From positions 1-32,726 of IMG/VR virus record IMGVR_UViG_3300025108_000219: a stretch of DNA of 32,726 nt; one strand, written 5' to 3'. Made by a program: the position numbers and the translations under genes. This DNA is from a virus. Below are positions 25,001-32,119 of this stretch, piece after piece; the stretch's first letter is position 1, and every line of letters begins with the position of its first letter. The notes below the pieces were generated by a model, which ran no database searches, was not told the origin of the DNA, and saw only the letters and a program-made list of their open reading frames with translations.

Positions 25001-25568
25001 TTTGACTGCTTGCTGAGGTGTCTAATCCAGCAGATCCAGCAATGGTAAATGTTTGACCATCCAGGTCTACAGAACCCGTTCCACTATCTCCAGCAAAGTC
25101 TAAGTCTTCAGCAGTTAGTTGAGTGTCAACATACGCTTTAATGCTCTGCTGAGTAGCAAGAGACGTGGCAGAGTTGGAAGACATATTATCCTCATCCAAT
25201 ATTGCCACTTCCGCAGGAGCAGCAGCCCCACCAGAAACATTACCAAGAACCTTGTAGTCTGCTAAGTTTTCTATCTTAGCCTTTGTAACATTACTGTCTG
25301 CAATAAGAGAGGTGGTAATGTTGGCAGCAGCAATTTTCGCGGTAGTTACGTTACTACCTGCAATTTTAGCAGTAGTCACTGCACTTGCTGCAATTTTACC
25401 AGTAGCAATCCCAAGATCCTTTACAATTATTTTGCCACTAGAAAGCTGGGTCGTTGAGTCATCGACAGCATCAGATGCAAATGTTGCGCTATCTACAAGT
25501 GCATTGAGATTGGTGGACGTTACTTGATCGCCGTCTGAGTATGTAGTACCTTTACTTAGTATAGCCAT
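22083..25568 (-). CDS. tail fibre protein with repetitive beta-rich shaft
   Basis: A 1161-aa adhesin. The N-terminus (AILSKGTTYSDGDQVTSTNL) leads into tandem TTAKIA repeats. A long shaft follows with recurring units of LDISGNVDVDG type and TATAAELNY repeats, typical of fibres in marine phages. One unit containing DVVDIDGAVDMA is present twice in tandem. The C-terminal part (about residues 1040-1161) is a distinct domain (ADLIYRGRVDLVDGAASVNI) with a proline/glutamate tail ending in EEEEE. It probably binds the host surface. No intramolecular chaperone motif is recognised. It is coupled to the nozzle-like gene as TAATG. Confidence 0.85.
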   Translation of the reverse strand: MAILSKGTTYSDGDQVTSTNLNALVDSATFASDAVDDSTTQLSSGKIIVKDLGIATGKIAASAVTTAKIAGSNVTTAKIAAANITTSLIADSNVTKAKIENLADYKVLGNVSGGAAAPAEVAILDEDNMSSNSATSLATQQSIKAYVDTQLTAEDLDFAGDSGTGSVDLDGQTFTIAGSAGLDTSASSQTLTIALDFNEISNAAIADGDFIPFVDATDSTTKKEAIADIATLFAGTGLSASSSVLSVDASQTQITSVGTLGAGAISSGFGAIDNGSSAITTTGVGSFGSLDISGNVDVDGTLETDALSIASTAVTATAAELNYNDTGAAVGTVVASKTVTVDSNKDVSSFRNITLTGELDAATLDISGNTDIDGVTTLNSTAQLNSTLTVGINGNGHDVKFFGDTSGAYIQFDASADKLLTAGGATVDIVKDKLLIGGTAVTTTAAELNYLDITTLGTSEASKAVTVDSNGDLLVPDSDKFKFGTGSDMQVYHDGTNSYIANSTGELKLATENSGIAIAIGHSTSETTFGDNVTITGNLTVNGTTTTVNTTNLTVADPLVKFGEGYTGTAYDEGFIVTRGDGSSSNTANKGFIWDETADEFAAIACNTEDGTTAGNVTINSYADLQVGKLTGGSLDISGDIDVDGTTNLDVVDIDGAVDMATTLAVAGNVDFNGDLDVDGTANLDVVDIDGAVDMASTLTVAGDTVLNSDLEINVAGSSNSSKALVINSSGTALESDAGLIQGTHAGSGALTGGYWLKFNANSADKFSVRGDGKVISGEAAQFGATLGQFNGANVVTSNTAGQFSIGSTNTAGADLGGSLGFTANTTSLTGYPMGNISGRLIATGAGVYRSYMAFATTAANGTVAERMRLTDTGLDVSDNVEMASGNVTGKFAVGSAAVHPSIAFYNQNDAYFNGATTINGAAQFDSTLTVGVNDTGKDVKFFGATSGASMLWDESADNLSLTGPDYQCKITQISSGTVWYNRVASSGSYSLHLNGTGDVLTATSSGVSIAGSLSKGSGSFKIPHPLESKKDTHNLVHSFLESPQADLIYRGRVDLVDGAASVNIDLASDMTDGTFVVLCRDVQSFTTNESGWTAVRSSVDGNILTIEAQDNTCTDSISWMVVGERQDQHMYDTEWTDENGKVIVEPLIPEPTPEPEEEEE

Positions 25569-27748
25569 TATTCTGCTTTTTGTAAATTTCTAAATGTAAT
25601 AGCTCCCGCTACTTTTAACGCCCTTAGTCTAGGTCTTCCTTTTGTTGTTGTTAATTTAAACTGTAAGCCGTAAGCTCTTTTATTCCCAAACCTACCCCTT
25701 AATGAAACATCTTCGTCTATTGCAAGTTCCTGCCCATTAAGTGAAGAAATACTTCCAAGCTCTATTATACCATCAATATTTTCTGTGATTGCTTCAAGAT
25801 TTGCATCAGATACATTATTTTCTGAAGATTGCAAATGAAGCTCAAAATTGTTCCATTTTTTACGATCTATAGATCTAACATTAAACATTCTAGTAATCGC
25901 AGATGCAGATACTAAAATACTGCTTGATGAAGCTCCAATAGCGCCAACGTACAAATCTATGTCATCTACTCTTGATTCGTATTTATGAACTCCACCATTT
26001 CGGTTAATAGCATAAACACCTCTTTGAGAACCAGATCCACCTGCTAGTAAATATGTGTACTCCCAATCTGAGTCATTTATGGAATCTAAAGACTCCCACT
26101 GTTGATTAAGAAAGTTGTAAACTAAAAGGGCGTTGTTTGTAACGGAATCATCCAGTGGAACAGCAATGTAATACCTATTATCAAAGTAAGCAGAAACAGC
26201 CTTGTCTGCATAATCCTTGTTTATTCTTGAAATAGTTCCTTGTATTGATGCGGATAAAGGAACATCTTGTCCTCTAAGATTATACAAATCAACAAAGTCT
26301 AGTGCATACACTCCATTGTCAGACAGGAACATTAGCTTGTTGCCTATCTGCTGTATGCTGTTTCTAGCTAAACACCCTATGTCGCTTGTAATAACTTGTG
26401 ATATGCTGCTTCCCAGATCCAAGCTGTTTTTTACTGTGTGAACACTGTTTCGGTTAAAAACTACTAGCTGGTCATCAGAGAAAGAATGAAAACCTACAAT
26501 GAAGTCAGACTCTCCAGCATTAAATCTAAACTGACCGTAGATTCTGTCATACGTGTTTTGATCTAGTATATCTGAAAACAAAGCCTCATCCAAAATATTT
26601 CTATCGGTAATTGTAGCAGATCCAGAAGACCCAGTTATATCAAACTGATATGGAACAACTAACCTACGTTGATGTGGTACACCAAACTCTGGAGCTGGCA
26701 TATGACTAAATCCTAGACCAATAGATGTTTTCTTTTCAACGGTAGCATTTTTATTTGTAGCATCAGCCTTGTCCGTAACAAAAGTAAATACAGTTGAGCT
26801 ACTTATAGACCTAACCCGAACAGCGTCACCAACAGAGTAACCAGAACTTCCTGCGGTAGTTACTGTAAGCTCATCTCCAACCAACAAAGAACTGGTACTA
26901 GACACTGTAGCAGTTGCTACACCTGATGCAAAATCAAGATCAGTAATTGCTAAAGGTGTAGGTTGAGTGTACGCTCCGTTAGAAACTAAAGCAAAGGTAG
27001 TGGTACTAGTGTCTCCATCCCACTGTAAAGCTATCTTGCCCTTGCGGAATATAAACAACTTATTAAATGCTTGAACAACATTACTTCCCCTTGGAACCGT
27101 TTCTCCAGAAGGATATGTAAGAGTAACTGTCGTTGCCCCACTGTCTGAGGTTTTTACCAATACTGTCTTGTTGGTTCCGACAACAGCAATGTATGATGTT
27201 GCATCATTATTAGGATCTGAAAATTCACAAGATGCTTCTATAAAGTTTGAAGCACTATCTAGCAGTCTCATCCCCTTAACCACCATAGTTCCACCTGGCG
27301 TTTCGGCTAAATCAGTAACAGTGTAAGTTATTGTGTCTGCGTCTACAACTGTAGCAATAAAGTTTCCGTTCGGGTCAACGCTTCCAGAAAACGTCAATCC
27401 GCTAATGTTTACTCCAGTGCTAGTTGTTATGTTGTGGGCTGAATTAAAATTAACTTGGATGGTTGAACTACTTCTTGTAAAGGAGGCAACTCCACCACCT
27501 ATGTTGGTAGAGTCATAAAGCTTAAATGGAAGAGCAAGAACCGCAGCAGAAAATGGAGCAGAAAATATTTCCATACCTTTGCGTGGTTGCCACTCTCCGT
27601 TTAAGTCCATTCGTCCATTATTGGACTCAGCAAGAATACCAGAAGTTAATTGATCTGGTCTAAACTTATTATTAAATCCAGAAAATCCTTGATCTAAATC
27701 TTCTGCAAGTCGATCATCCTGTGCTCCGTATATATCGTATCTAGCCAT
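25568..27748 (-). CDS. tail nozzle-like (tail tube B type) structural protein
   Basis: A 726-aa beta-rich protein. The N-terminus with SNNGRMDLNGEWQPRKGMEI matches the opening of large tail proteins in marine podoviruses that fill the role of T7 gp12 (tail nozzle). Inside are Thr/Ser/Val-rich beta repeats and a segment of beta-propeller-like character (FRKGKIALQWDGD, NRNSVHTVKNSLDLG). Its place between the adaptor and the tail fibre supports the assignment. It starts immediately after the stop of the small basic gene before it. Confidence 0.7.
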   Translation of the reverse strand: MARYDIYGAQDDRLAEDLDQGFSGFNNKFRPDQLTSGILAESNNGRMDLNGEWQPRKGMEIFSAPFSAAVLALPFKLYDSTNIGGGVASFTRSSSTIQVNFNSAHNITTSTGVNISGLTFSGSVDPNGNFIATVVDADTITYTVTDLAETPGGTMVVKGMRLLDSASNFIEASCEFSDPNNDATSYIAVVGTNKTVLVKTSDSGATTVTLTYPSGETVPRGSNVVQAFNKLFIFRKGKIALQWDGDTSTTTFALVSNGAYTQPTPLAITDLDFASGVATATVSSTSSLLVGDELTVTTAGSSGYSVGDAVRVRSISSSTVFTFVTDKADATNKNATVEKKTSIGLGFSHMPAPEFGVPHQRRLVVPYQFDITGSSGSATITDRNILDEALFSDILDQNTYDRIYGQFRFNAGESDFIVGFHSFSDDQLVVFNRNSVHTVKNSLDLGSSISQVITSDIGCLARNSIQQIGNKLMFLSDNGVYALDFVDLYNLRGQDVPLSASIQGTISRINKDYADKAVSAYFDNRYYIAVPLDDSVTNNALLVYNFLNQQWESLDSINDSDWEYTYLLAGGSGSQRGVYAINRNGGVHKYESRVDDIDLYVGAIGASSSSILVSASAITRMFNVRSIDRKKWNNFELHLQSSENNVSDANLEAITENIDGIIELGSISSLNGQELAIDEDVSLRGRFGNKRAYGLQFKLTTTKGRPRLRALKVAGAITFRNLQKAE

Positions 27749-27997
27749 TTAACAATCCCAAGCTCTTCTACTCCAGTAGTTTGCAGACAGTTTATTGTTT
27801 TTACCCTTGATTCCACCTGACCTAGCACAGTAACTTTTTTTCCGTGCTGGGTTACTTTTTTTAATGCTCATGTTTGCATCACCAAAGCGTACAATTTTTT
27901 CCTTACCACCCTGACAAGCTTTCACAACGAACTTCTTCCCACCAGAGACTTTTCTGCGCGGGACGTTACACTTCATGTTTTTTTTATTTACTGCCAC
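27749..27997 (-). CDS. small basic Cys-containing protein, 82 aa
   Basis: Highly basic, with GGKKFVVKACQGGKEKIVRF near the front, GDANMSIKKSNPARKKSYCA in the middle and YWSRRAW near the end. Similar small basic proteins with GD-x-N and ARxKS-x-x-AR motifs accompany virion genes in marine phages and some large eukaryotic viruses. Four Cys residues could bind a metal. It overlaps the preceding gene by 14 bases. A DNA-binding virion or packaging role is inferred from charge and location. Confidence 0.65.
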   Translation of the reverse strand: MAVNKKNMKCNVPRRKVSGGKKFVVKACQGGKEKIVRFGDANMSIKKSNPARKKSYCARSGGIKGKNNKLSANYWSRRAWDC

Positions 27998-28262
27998 GCT
28001 TTACCGCCTTTACTCTTCTTGGTTTACCCGCTGGTTGCCCTAGTCTTTTTTTCTGAGATATCCTTGATCGTTTCTGTGATGCAGTCATCTCGCTTGCTGT
28101 AACTGGTGTACGGCTACTTACACGCTTAGAGGGACGACAATAAGGTGTGCCACGAGATTCCCCCTTACGACGACCACAAGGCTTACCAGTGCGTACATCT
28201 ACCCACTTCTCCTTGAACCACCGCTTAAGATCAGCACCTTTCTTTGTCTTCCGTACGTTCAT
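27984..28262 (-). CDS. DUF5872-like basic protein, 92 aa
   Basis: The first half, LKRWFKEKWVDVRTGKPCGR followed by YCRPSKRVSSRTPVT, matches what I recall as the DUF5872 family of small basic proteins in marine viruses. Conserved Cys residues lie in GKPCG and PYCRP. The rest is Lys/Arg-rich. The start overlaps the previous stop as TAATG. Function unknown; DNA binding is likely from its charge. Confidence 0.65.
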   Translation of the reverse strand: MNVRKTKKGADLKRWFKEKWVDVRTGKPCGRRKGESRGTPYCRPSKRVSSRTPVTASEMTASQKRSRISQKKRLGQPAGKPRRVKAVKRGSK

Positions 28263-28396
28263 TACTTAGCCTTCTTACGCTTACCCCAATTAGCAGCACC
28301 TACCTTACGGCACTTGGCTATAGCCCCACTTGCGTACGCAGATGGGAACACCTTGTAACGGGCTTTAACTTTTTTGTAGCAAGCGTCTTTAGGCAT
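28262..28396 (-). CDS. conserved basic micro-protein, 44 aa
   Basis: MPKDACYKKVKARYKVFPSA, then YASGAIAKCRKVGAANWGKR and a short Lys-rich end. The CYxKVKxRYKVxPSAYASGAxxKCRKVGxxNWG pattern is, from memory, strongly conserved in marine phage genomes and in larger aquatic viruses, which supports this as a real gene despite its length. Two conserved Cys residues. Overlaps the next gene as TAATG. Function unknown. Confidence 0.7.
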   Translation of the reverse strand: MPKDACYKKVKARYKVFPSAYASGAIAKCRKVGAANWGKRKKAK

Positions 28397-28398
28397 TG

Positions 28399-28755
28399 TT
28401 ATTTTTTACCAAATGCCCTAAATAGTCCATGCCTTCCGCTGCTCATGGGAATAACCGAACGCTTTTTGGGTTTTCTTTCATCCCTAACCCTAGAAGCCTT
28501 GGGGGTTACCTTAGCCTTGGGAGCTTGAACTTTTACTTCTTCAACACTTCTTAGTGGCCCACGAGTTACTGCTGCTTTACGCTTGCGTCCAGTCTTAGGC
28601 CCAAAGGTATGCCCGTACCTATCGGTAACCCGATTAGGCAAAACAGATTTTAAAGTACCATCTTTGTTTTGTTTTCTAAAACGCTTAAGGGCTGCCTTAG
28701 GCTTTAATGGCTTAGTCTTTTTAAGTTTTAATATTTTTTTTAACCTTTTAAACAT
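28399..28755 (-). CDS. Lys/Arg-rich protein, 118 aa
   Basis: The N-terminus MFKRLKKILKLKKTKPLKPK is extremely basic, and basic stretches continue to the end (RVRDERKPKKRSVIPMSSGR). No fold or family recognised; it is probably disordered and nucleic-acid binding. It opens a run of four basic genes and follows the holin-like pair by 12 bases. Confidence 0.6.
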   Translation of the reverse strand: MFKRLKKILKLKKTKPLKPKAALKRFRKQNKDGTLKSVLPNRVTDRYGHTFGPKTGRKRKAAVTRGPLRSVEEVKVQAPKAKVTPKASRVRDERKPKKRSVIPMSSGRHGLFRAFGKK

Positions 28756-28767
28756 ATTCTTAATCTC

Positions 28768-29178
28768 TTATTTAACTTGTGAGCTTCCAAAATAAAAACC
28801 CAGCAAAGCTAGCATCCCTTGCCTTACTTCTGGCAACAATACGAACCCTTCTAAGTTCTTCCATTTATCTGATCCTATTCCTAAAAATTTAAATATACCC
28901 AGTTTGTTTGCCTCCACTGTTACTGGTATGTCAAAGAATGCCATGATGAAGGGAGCAAATACCACTGAAAACAAGATGCACATAGCGATGAGTTTTCTGA
29001 CCCACGCTCCCCCTTCGTCGGATCTTTGTGCTGCTCTGTCTGCTGAAGCATCTGAAGCATCTTGCTTTTGAATCATTGACTTGATGGCGTTGGCTTGGAT
29101 GTTCATTTGAGCCGAGATTAGTTTCATTACAAATCCCGTGACTCCACCTCCAAGCATTGCCACCAATTCACCACTCAT
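28768..29178 (-). CDS. holin-like membrane protein (GTA/3TM holin type)
   Basis: A 136-aa protein with an N-terminal amphipathic Gly-rich helix (about 5-22), a charged helical linker and a strong membrane segment at about 62-84 (KLIAMCILFSVVFAPFIMAF). A further hydrophobic stretch lies at 121-132, ending in FYFGSS. This layout resembles 3TM holins of phages and gene transfer agents, which permeabilise the inner membrane to let endolysin out. It is coupled by an ATGA overlap to another membrane protein. No endolysin is adjacent; the lysozyme-like gene is at 7964 in the other arm. Confidence 0.6.
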   Translation of the reverse strand: MSGELVAMLGGGVTGFVMKLISAQMNIQANAIKSMIQKQDASDASADRAAQRSDEGGAWVRKLIAMCILFSVVFAPFIMAFFDIPVTVEANKLGIFKFLGIGSDKWKNLEGFVLLPEVRQGMLALLGFYFGSSQVK

Positions 29179-29339
29179 CGTTTTCTTAATTCTATTACTG
29201 TTTTATATACCCAAAGACCCATGTACGCAATAGTACACACCGAAGCGACGATAGACATTATCTCGCTAACACCTTGAAAAGATACAGCAAGTATTGACCC
29301 TGCCGTCCCAATTCCAAGTTTGTTTATTTCGGGGTGCAT
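29175..29339 (-). CDS. small membrane protein, 54 aa (holin partner)
   Basis: MHPEINKLGIGTAGSILAVS and then a hydrophobic span at about 25-46 (IMSIVASVCTIAYMGLWVYK), ending in ELRKR. It has one or two membrane spans with a basic cytoplasmic end. It begins as TAATG with the preceding virion gene and ends by ATGA into the 136-aa holin-like gene. It may be a class II-type holin or an accessory or antiholin for its neighbour. Confidence 0.6.
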   Translation of the reverse strand: MHPEINKLGIGTAGSILAVSFQGVSEIMSIVASVCTIAYMGLWVYKTVIELRKR

Positions 29340-29647
29340 TACACAAATTGCGAAACGTGAATTATTGAAGCACCCGATACACCTAGAAATTTAGCAGCCT
29401 TAGCAGCTCTTGCGCTAAGGGTAATAAGTCCCTTCTCCTTTAGAAGAAGATGACCATTAGATGCGGTAGGGACGCTACCATCAAACGTCACGATAACATT
29501 GTTATCTTGAACGTCGATCATTACGTATTTGGTATCACTAGCAAACGCAGCAAATGAGACTCCAGATCCTGATGTTGCACAGGATAAGTTTTCTCCAGAT
29601 GTTGTTCCGTTTGGTCGTGGATATAGGTTTGTTACTAGACTATTCAT
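29339..29647 (-). CDS. hypothetical virion-region protein, 102 aa
   Basis: A beta-rich protein (FAAFASDTKYVMIDVQDNNV, then IVTFDGSVPT) with a small helical end. Its position directly after the adaptor-like gene suggests a minor tail or head-completion component. It resembles small beta-sandwich proteins found at this position in marine podoviruses, but no family is named. Coupled at both ends. Confidence 0.6.
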   Translation of the reverse strand: MNSLVTNLYPRPNGTTSGENLSCATSGSGVSFAAFASDTKYVMIDVQDNNVIVTFDGSVPTASNGHLLLKEKGLITLSARAAKAAKFLGVSGASIIHVSQFV

Positions 29648-30273
29648 TATCTTGATTGTTGACTGACATACGTTTTAATACGATGTCCTACGGTATTATT
29701 ATTATAAACTTGCTGGGGATTGTCTAAAACCTCAGCTAAATATTGATTGGCAATTTCTTCTTCAAAAGATGCCTTTGAATGTTGCCCATCCATACGCAAA
29801 AAATCGGCGTAAGTTGCATGGGTCATAAACAAAAAGTATTCGTTAGGAACTTCAGTTTCTCCACCAGTTCCACTGCTGTCTAGGGTTGTTAAAAGGGTAA
29901 GTGGTTTCCTATAAGTGACAAAAACGCTTGTAGCATCGGAAGTTGTAAGGTTAATTACGTGAGCACCGTCGCTTTCTACAAAGAACTCAAAATCAATAGT
30001 TGAGTTTCGCAGTAAAGGTTGTTCTCTATTTATTCTAAGGAACTCGCCTATATCGGTTTTGCTTGTTTGCGTAAATGGAACTACCGAGTTTGATATAGTT
30101 CTTTCTTCTCCAACAGTTAAATACCTAGCCCAGTATGGAGTGGTGTTGTAGGCTTGAGAAAACCTTCTATTGGCCAAAGCCAACAGCTGAGATATTTCCT
30201 GCGTAGTAAAATCTGAGTTACCAGAAAGTGCGGAAATTAAATCAAATAAATCTTTGTTGGCTCTGTCTTGCAT
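29647..30273 (-). CDS. tail tube adaptor-like protein
   Basis: A 208-aa protein with an N-terminal helical part (DLFDLISALSGNSDFTTQEI, then ANRRFSQAYN) and a beta-rich middle with a C-terminal helical part (ASFEEEIANQYLAEVLDNPQ). Size and layout fit the gp11/gp4-type adaptors that sit below the portal and bind the nozzle, and gene order (after capsid, before nozzle) agrees. No diagnostic motif exists, so context carries much of the weight. Confidence 0.55.
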   Translation of the reverse strand: MQDRANKDLFDLISALSGNSDFTTQEISQLLALANRRFSQAYNTTPYWARYLTVGEERTISNSVVPFTQTSKTDIGEFLRINREQPLLRNSTIDFEFFVESDGAHVINLTTSDATSVFVTYRKPLTLLTTLDSSGTGGETEVPNEYFLFMTHATYADFLRMDGQHSKASFEEEIANQYLAEVLDNPQQVYNNNTVGHRIKTYVSQQSR

Positions 30274-30578
30274 TATGCTTTATTAGGACTAAGTTCAGGG
30301 AACTTCTTATTATAATACTTTAAGAACTCTTTGCTGTGAACGTGATCAACTCCGTACTTCTTGACTAATCTAAAGTAGTCTCTAGCAGGAATATTTGCAA
30401 CACATTTACCTAATACTGGGTGAGTTTTACCTACATTTGTTTTTGCCTCTTTAGCAGTAGCATCAATGCGGTCTTGCTCCTTTGCTCGCTCCATCTTGAA
30501 GCCCGTTTCAATCTCACGCATAAAAGCTTTATTGACTTCTCCGCTATCGTACTTAGGTATTGATGTAATGATATTCAT
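30273..30578 (-). CDS. hypothetical virion-region protein, 101 aa
   Basis: ATG 30578 (MNIITSIPKYDSGEVNKAFM) is preferred over an in-frame TTG at 30584, which falls in the T-run of the upstream terminator. The protein is helical and basic, with a C-terminal PARDYFRLVKKYGVDHVHSK segment. No family recognised. It starts immediately after the terminator, so it probably depends on read-through or a promoter I cannot see. Confidence 0.6.
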   Translation of the reverse strand: MNIITSIPKYDSGEVNKAFMREIETGFKMERAKEQDRIDATAKEAKTNVGKTHPVLGKCVANIPARDYFRLVKKYGVDHVHSKEFLKYYNKKFPELSPNKA

Positions 30579-30582
30579 AAAC

Positions 30583-30618
30583 AAAAAAAGGGAGGCCAGG
30601 ATTGGCCCAACCTCCCTT
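30583..30618 (-). terminator. intrinsic terminator after the capsid genes
   Basis: On the minus strand AAGGGAGG (30611-30618) pairs with CCTCCCTT (30588-30595) around a loop that can itself pair (GGCCA/TGGCC), followed by seven T. It would end or reduce transcription after the major capsid and 153-aa head genes. This is a common way to make capsid protein in excess over the tail genes beyond it. Confidence 0.8.
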
Positions 30619-30639
30619 AATAAATAATTAATTAATTAA

Positions 30640-31101
30640 TTATGATGCGAACAGTTGTCCTGCGGTAGGGTAGTACTTCATAAGAAGACGAATCTTCCCA
30701 GCAGTAGCTACGTCTGGCCCTTCACCCGTGAAGTTGTAGGTGAGGTCAACAGCACTAGCAAGGTGAAAACCTGCAACAGCAAGCGCGCCAGTATTGGCGA
30801 ACATTTTGCCCAGGTTTCCGCTGTCACTGAAAACGTCAACTTCGTCAACGAAACCATCAGCGTCACCATCATCGCCAATAGCGATAGTGGCATCCGTGAT
30901 GCTGGTTCCAACGACAAGCTCGTCAACAATGATTGCAGCTCCGAAGATACCACCAGCCATCGCAGCTTCACCAACTTGAATGTCAACAGCAGTCGCTGAA
31001 CCAGCGGTTGTGCCGAGCGTAGACAAGTCAATAGAAGCTTCATAATTGAATCCCAATGCTAGGGTTTCAATGTTTTGTACTTTCTTTAGTTCAATAGCCA
31101 T
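30640..31101 (-). CDS. head protein next to the capsid gene (decoration-like)
   Basis: A 153-aa Gly/Ala/Asp-rich beta protein with little charge (TAVDIQVGEAAMAGGIFGAA). A perfect AGGAGGT ribosome-binding site (31110-31116) lies eight bases upstream, the best in the late arm, so high expression is likely. Placed between the capsid gene and a terminator, it shares the capsid transcript. A decoration or capsid-stabilising protein is the likely role. It contains IGDDGDADGFVDEVD, an Asp-rich loop that could bind calcium. Confidence 0.6.
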   Translation of the reverse strand: MAIELKKVQNIETLALGFNYEASIDLSTLGTTAGSATAVDIQVGEAAMAGGIFGAAIIVDELVVGTSITDATIAIGDDGDADGFVDEVDVFSDSGNLGKMFANTGALAVAGFHLASAVDLTYNFTGEGPDVATAGKIRLLMKYYPTAGQLFAS

Positions 31102-31121
31102 TTTAATGTACCTCCTATGGT

Positions 31122-32114
31122 TTAGCTAAGTGCGGTGATTTTACCGTGTGCGCCAGGGTGGAATACGTTTAGCGTAAGCGCGCAATCAACGTATCCACGC
31201 TCTCCGCCACCTTGATTAGGTAGACGAGAACTACCCATTGGGATCAACTCGGAAACACCGTAGTACTCTGGGTGAACCAGGTAACCAGTGTCCTTGTTGG
31301 CCGTGTCGGGCATACAGTCAGGATTTCCGTTAACGATAGCAACCGTGCCATGATCAGACTCATAAAGCTCAACAGAGAGCTTAATCTGAGCAACGTCACC
31401 GTTGTAATTTACGCTACGGACAGAAGTTCCAGCACCAGAACCATCTGGATCAAGGCGAGCAAAGTCGCTGATCTCACGACGGAGAGCGGTGTCAGCAACC
31501 AAAGTCAAACCATTGCTAGCTCCCGTAACACGGAAGATCGAGGTGATGAGGTTGTTGAATACCGTTTCCGTGAAAGCACCAGTTGAATGGATGCTGTCAG
31601 AGGGAGTGCGGAACGCAGCAGGAACGTCAGACGGCCCTGCGGAATCAATCCAGTCACCAAGTCCACGCAACTTGTAAACCGTTCCAGCTCCATCTTCCGC
31701 AGCGCGGTCGTTGTTAGAGCATAGAGTGGCTTCAATGTCGCGCTTTAGTTCGCGGATTGCCTTTGCTTCGGCTTGTGCTACTTTAGCAGGACCAACGGAG
31801 TCAACAGCTTCCTGTAAGTCGGAAACCATGTAATCGCGGCGGAACTTCTGAACGTAGTTGCCTAGACGAGCGCGGCCACTGAATTGGTCGGTGAACGTAG
31901 TAACGTCAGCGCCTTCTGCTATACCAGTAGTACTGGGAGAAGAAAGACTGTCTACAGTCCACTCAACAAACGTAGCGTTTGCTCGTGATTTAGATGCGGA
32001 TGAAAGTACGGGAGTTTCTTCGGGAGCCAAGATGGTCAAAACGTCCATCAAGTCTTCACGATTGGAAACAGCCGAACCAGGATTTGTTGTATCGAATGTA
32101 TCTGAGAATGCCAT
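31122..32114 (-). CDS. major capsid protein, HK97-fold, SU10/DUF5309-like
   Basis: A 330-aa protein whose start pattern (AVSNREDLMDVLTILAPEETPV, given here by its key residues NRED and PEETP) and following EW-x-V-D-x-L segment match what I know of DUF5309/SU10-type major capsid proteins, which build the icosahedral shell with the HK97 fold. The C-terminal part contains HPEYYGVSELIPMGSSRLPN, typical of the family's A-domain end. It follows the scaffold-like gene by five bases. There is only a weak ribosome-binding site, so it may rely on coupling. Confidence 0.8.
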   Translation of the reverse strand: MAFSDTFDTTNPGSAVSNREDLMDVLTILAPEETPVLSSASKSRANATFVEWTVDSLSSPSTTGIAEGADVTTFTDQFSGRARLGNYVQKFRRDYMVSDLQEAVDSVGPAKVAQAEAKAIRELKRDIEATLCSNNDRAAEDGAGTVYKLRGLGDWIDSAGPSDVPAAFRTPSDSIHSTGAFTETVFNNLITSIFRVTGASNGLTLVADTALRREISDFARLDPDGSGAGTSVRSVNYNGDVAQIKLSVELYESDHGTVAIVNGNPDCMPDTANKDTGYLVHPEYYGVSELIPMGSSRLPNQGGGERGYVDCALTLNVFHPGAHGKITALS

Positions 32115-32119
32115 TTTTT

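Noticed and set aside
22083-25568. A diversity-generating retroelement acting on the tail fibre
   Set aside because: No reverse transcriptase gene and no template/variable repeat pair with adenine-specific differences was seen.
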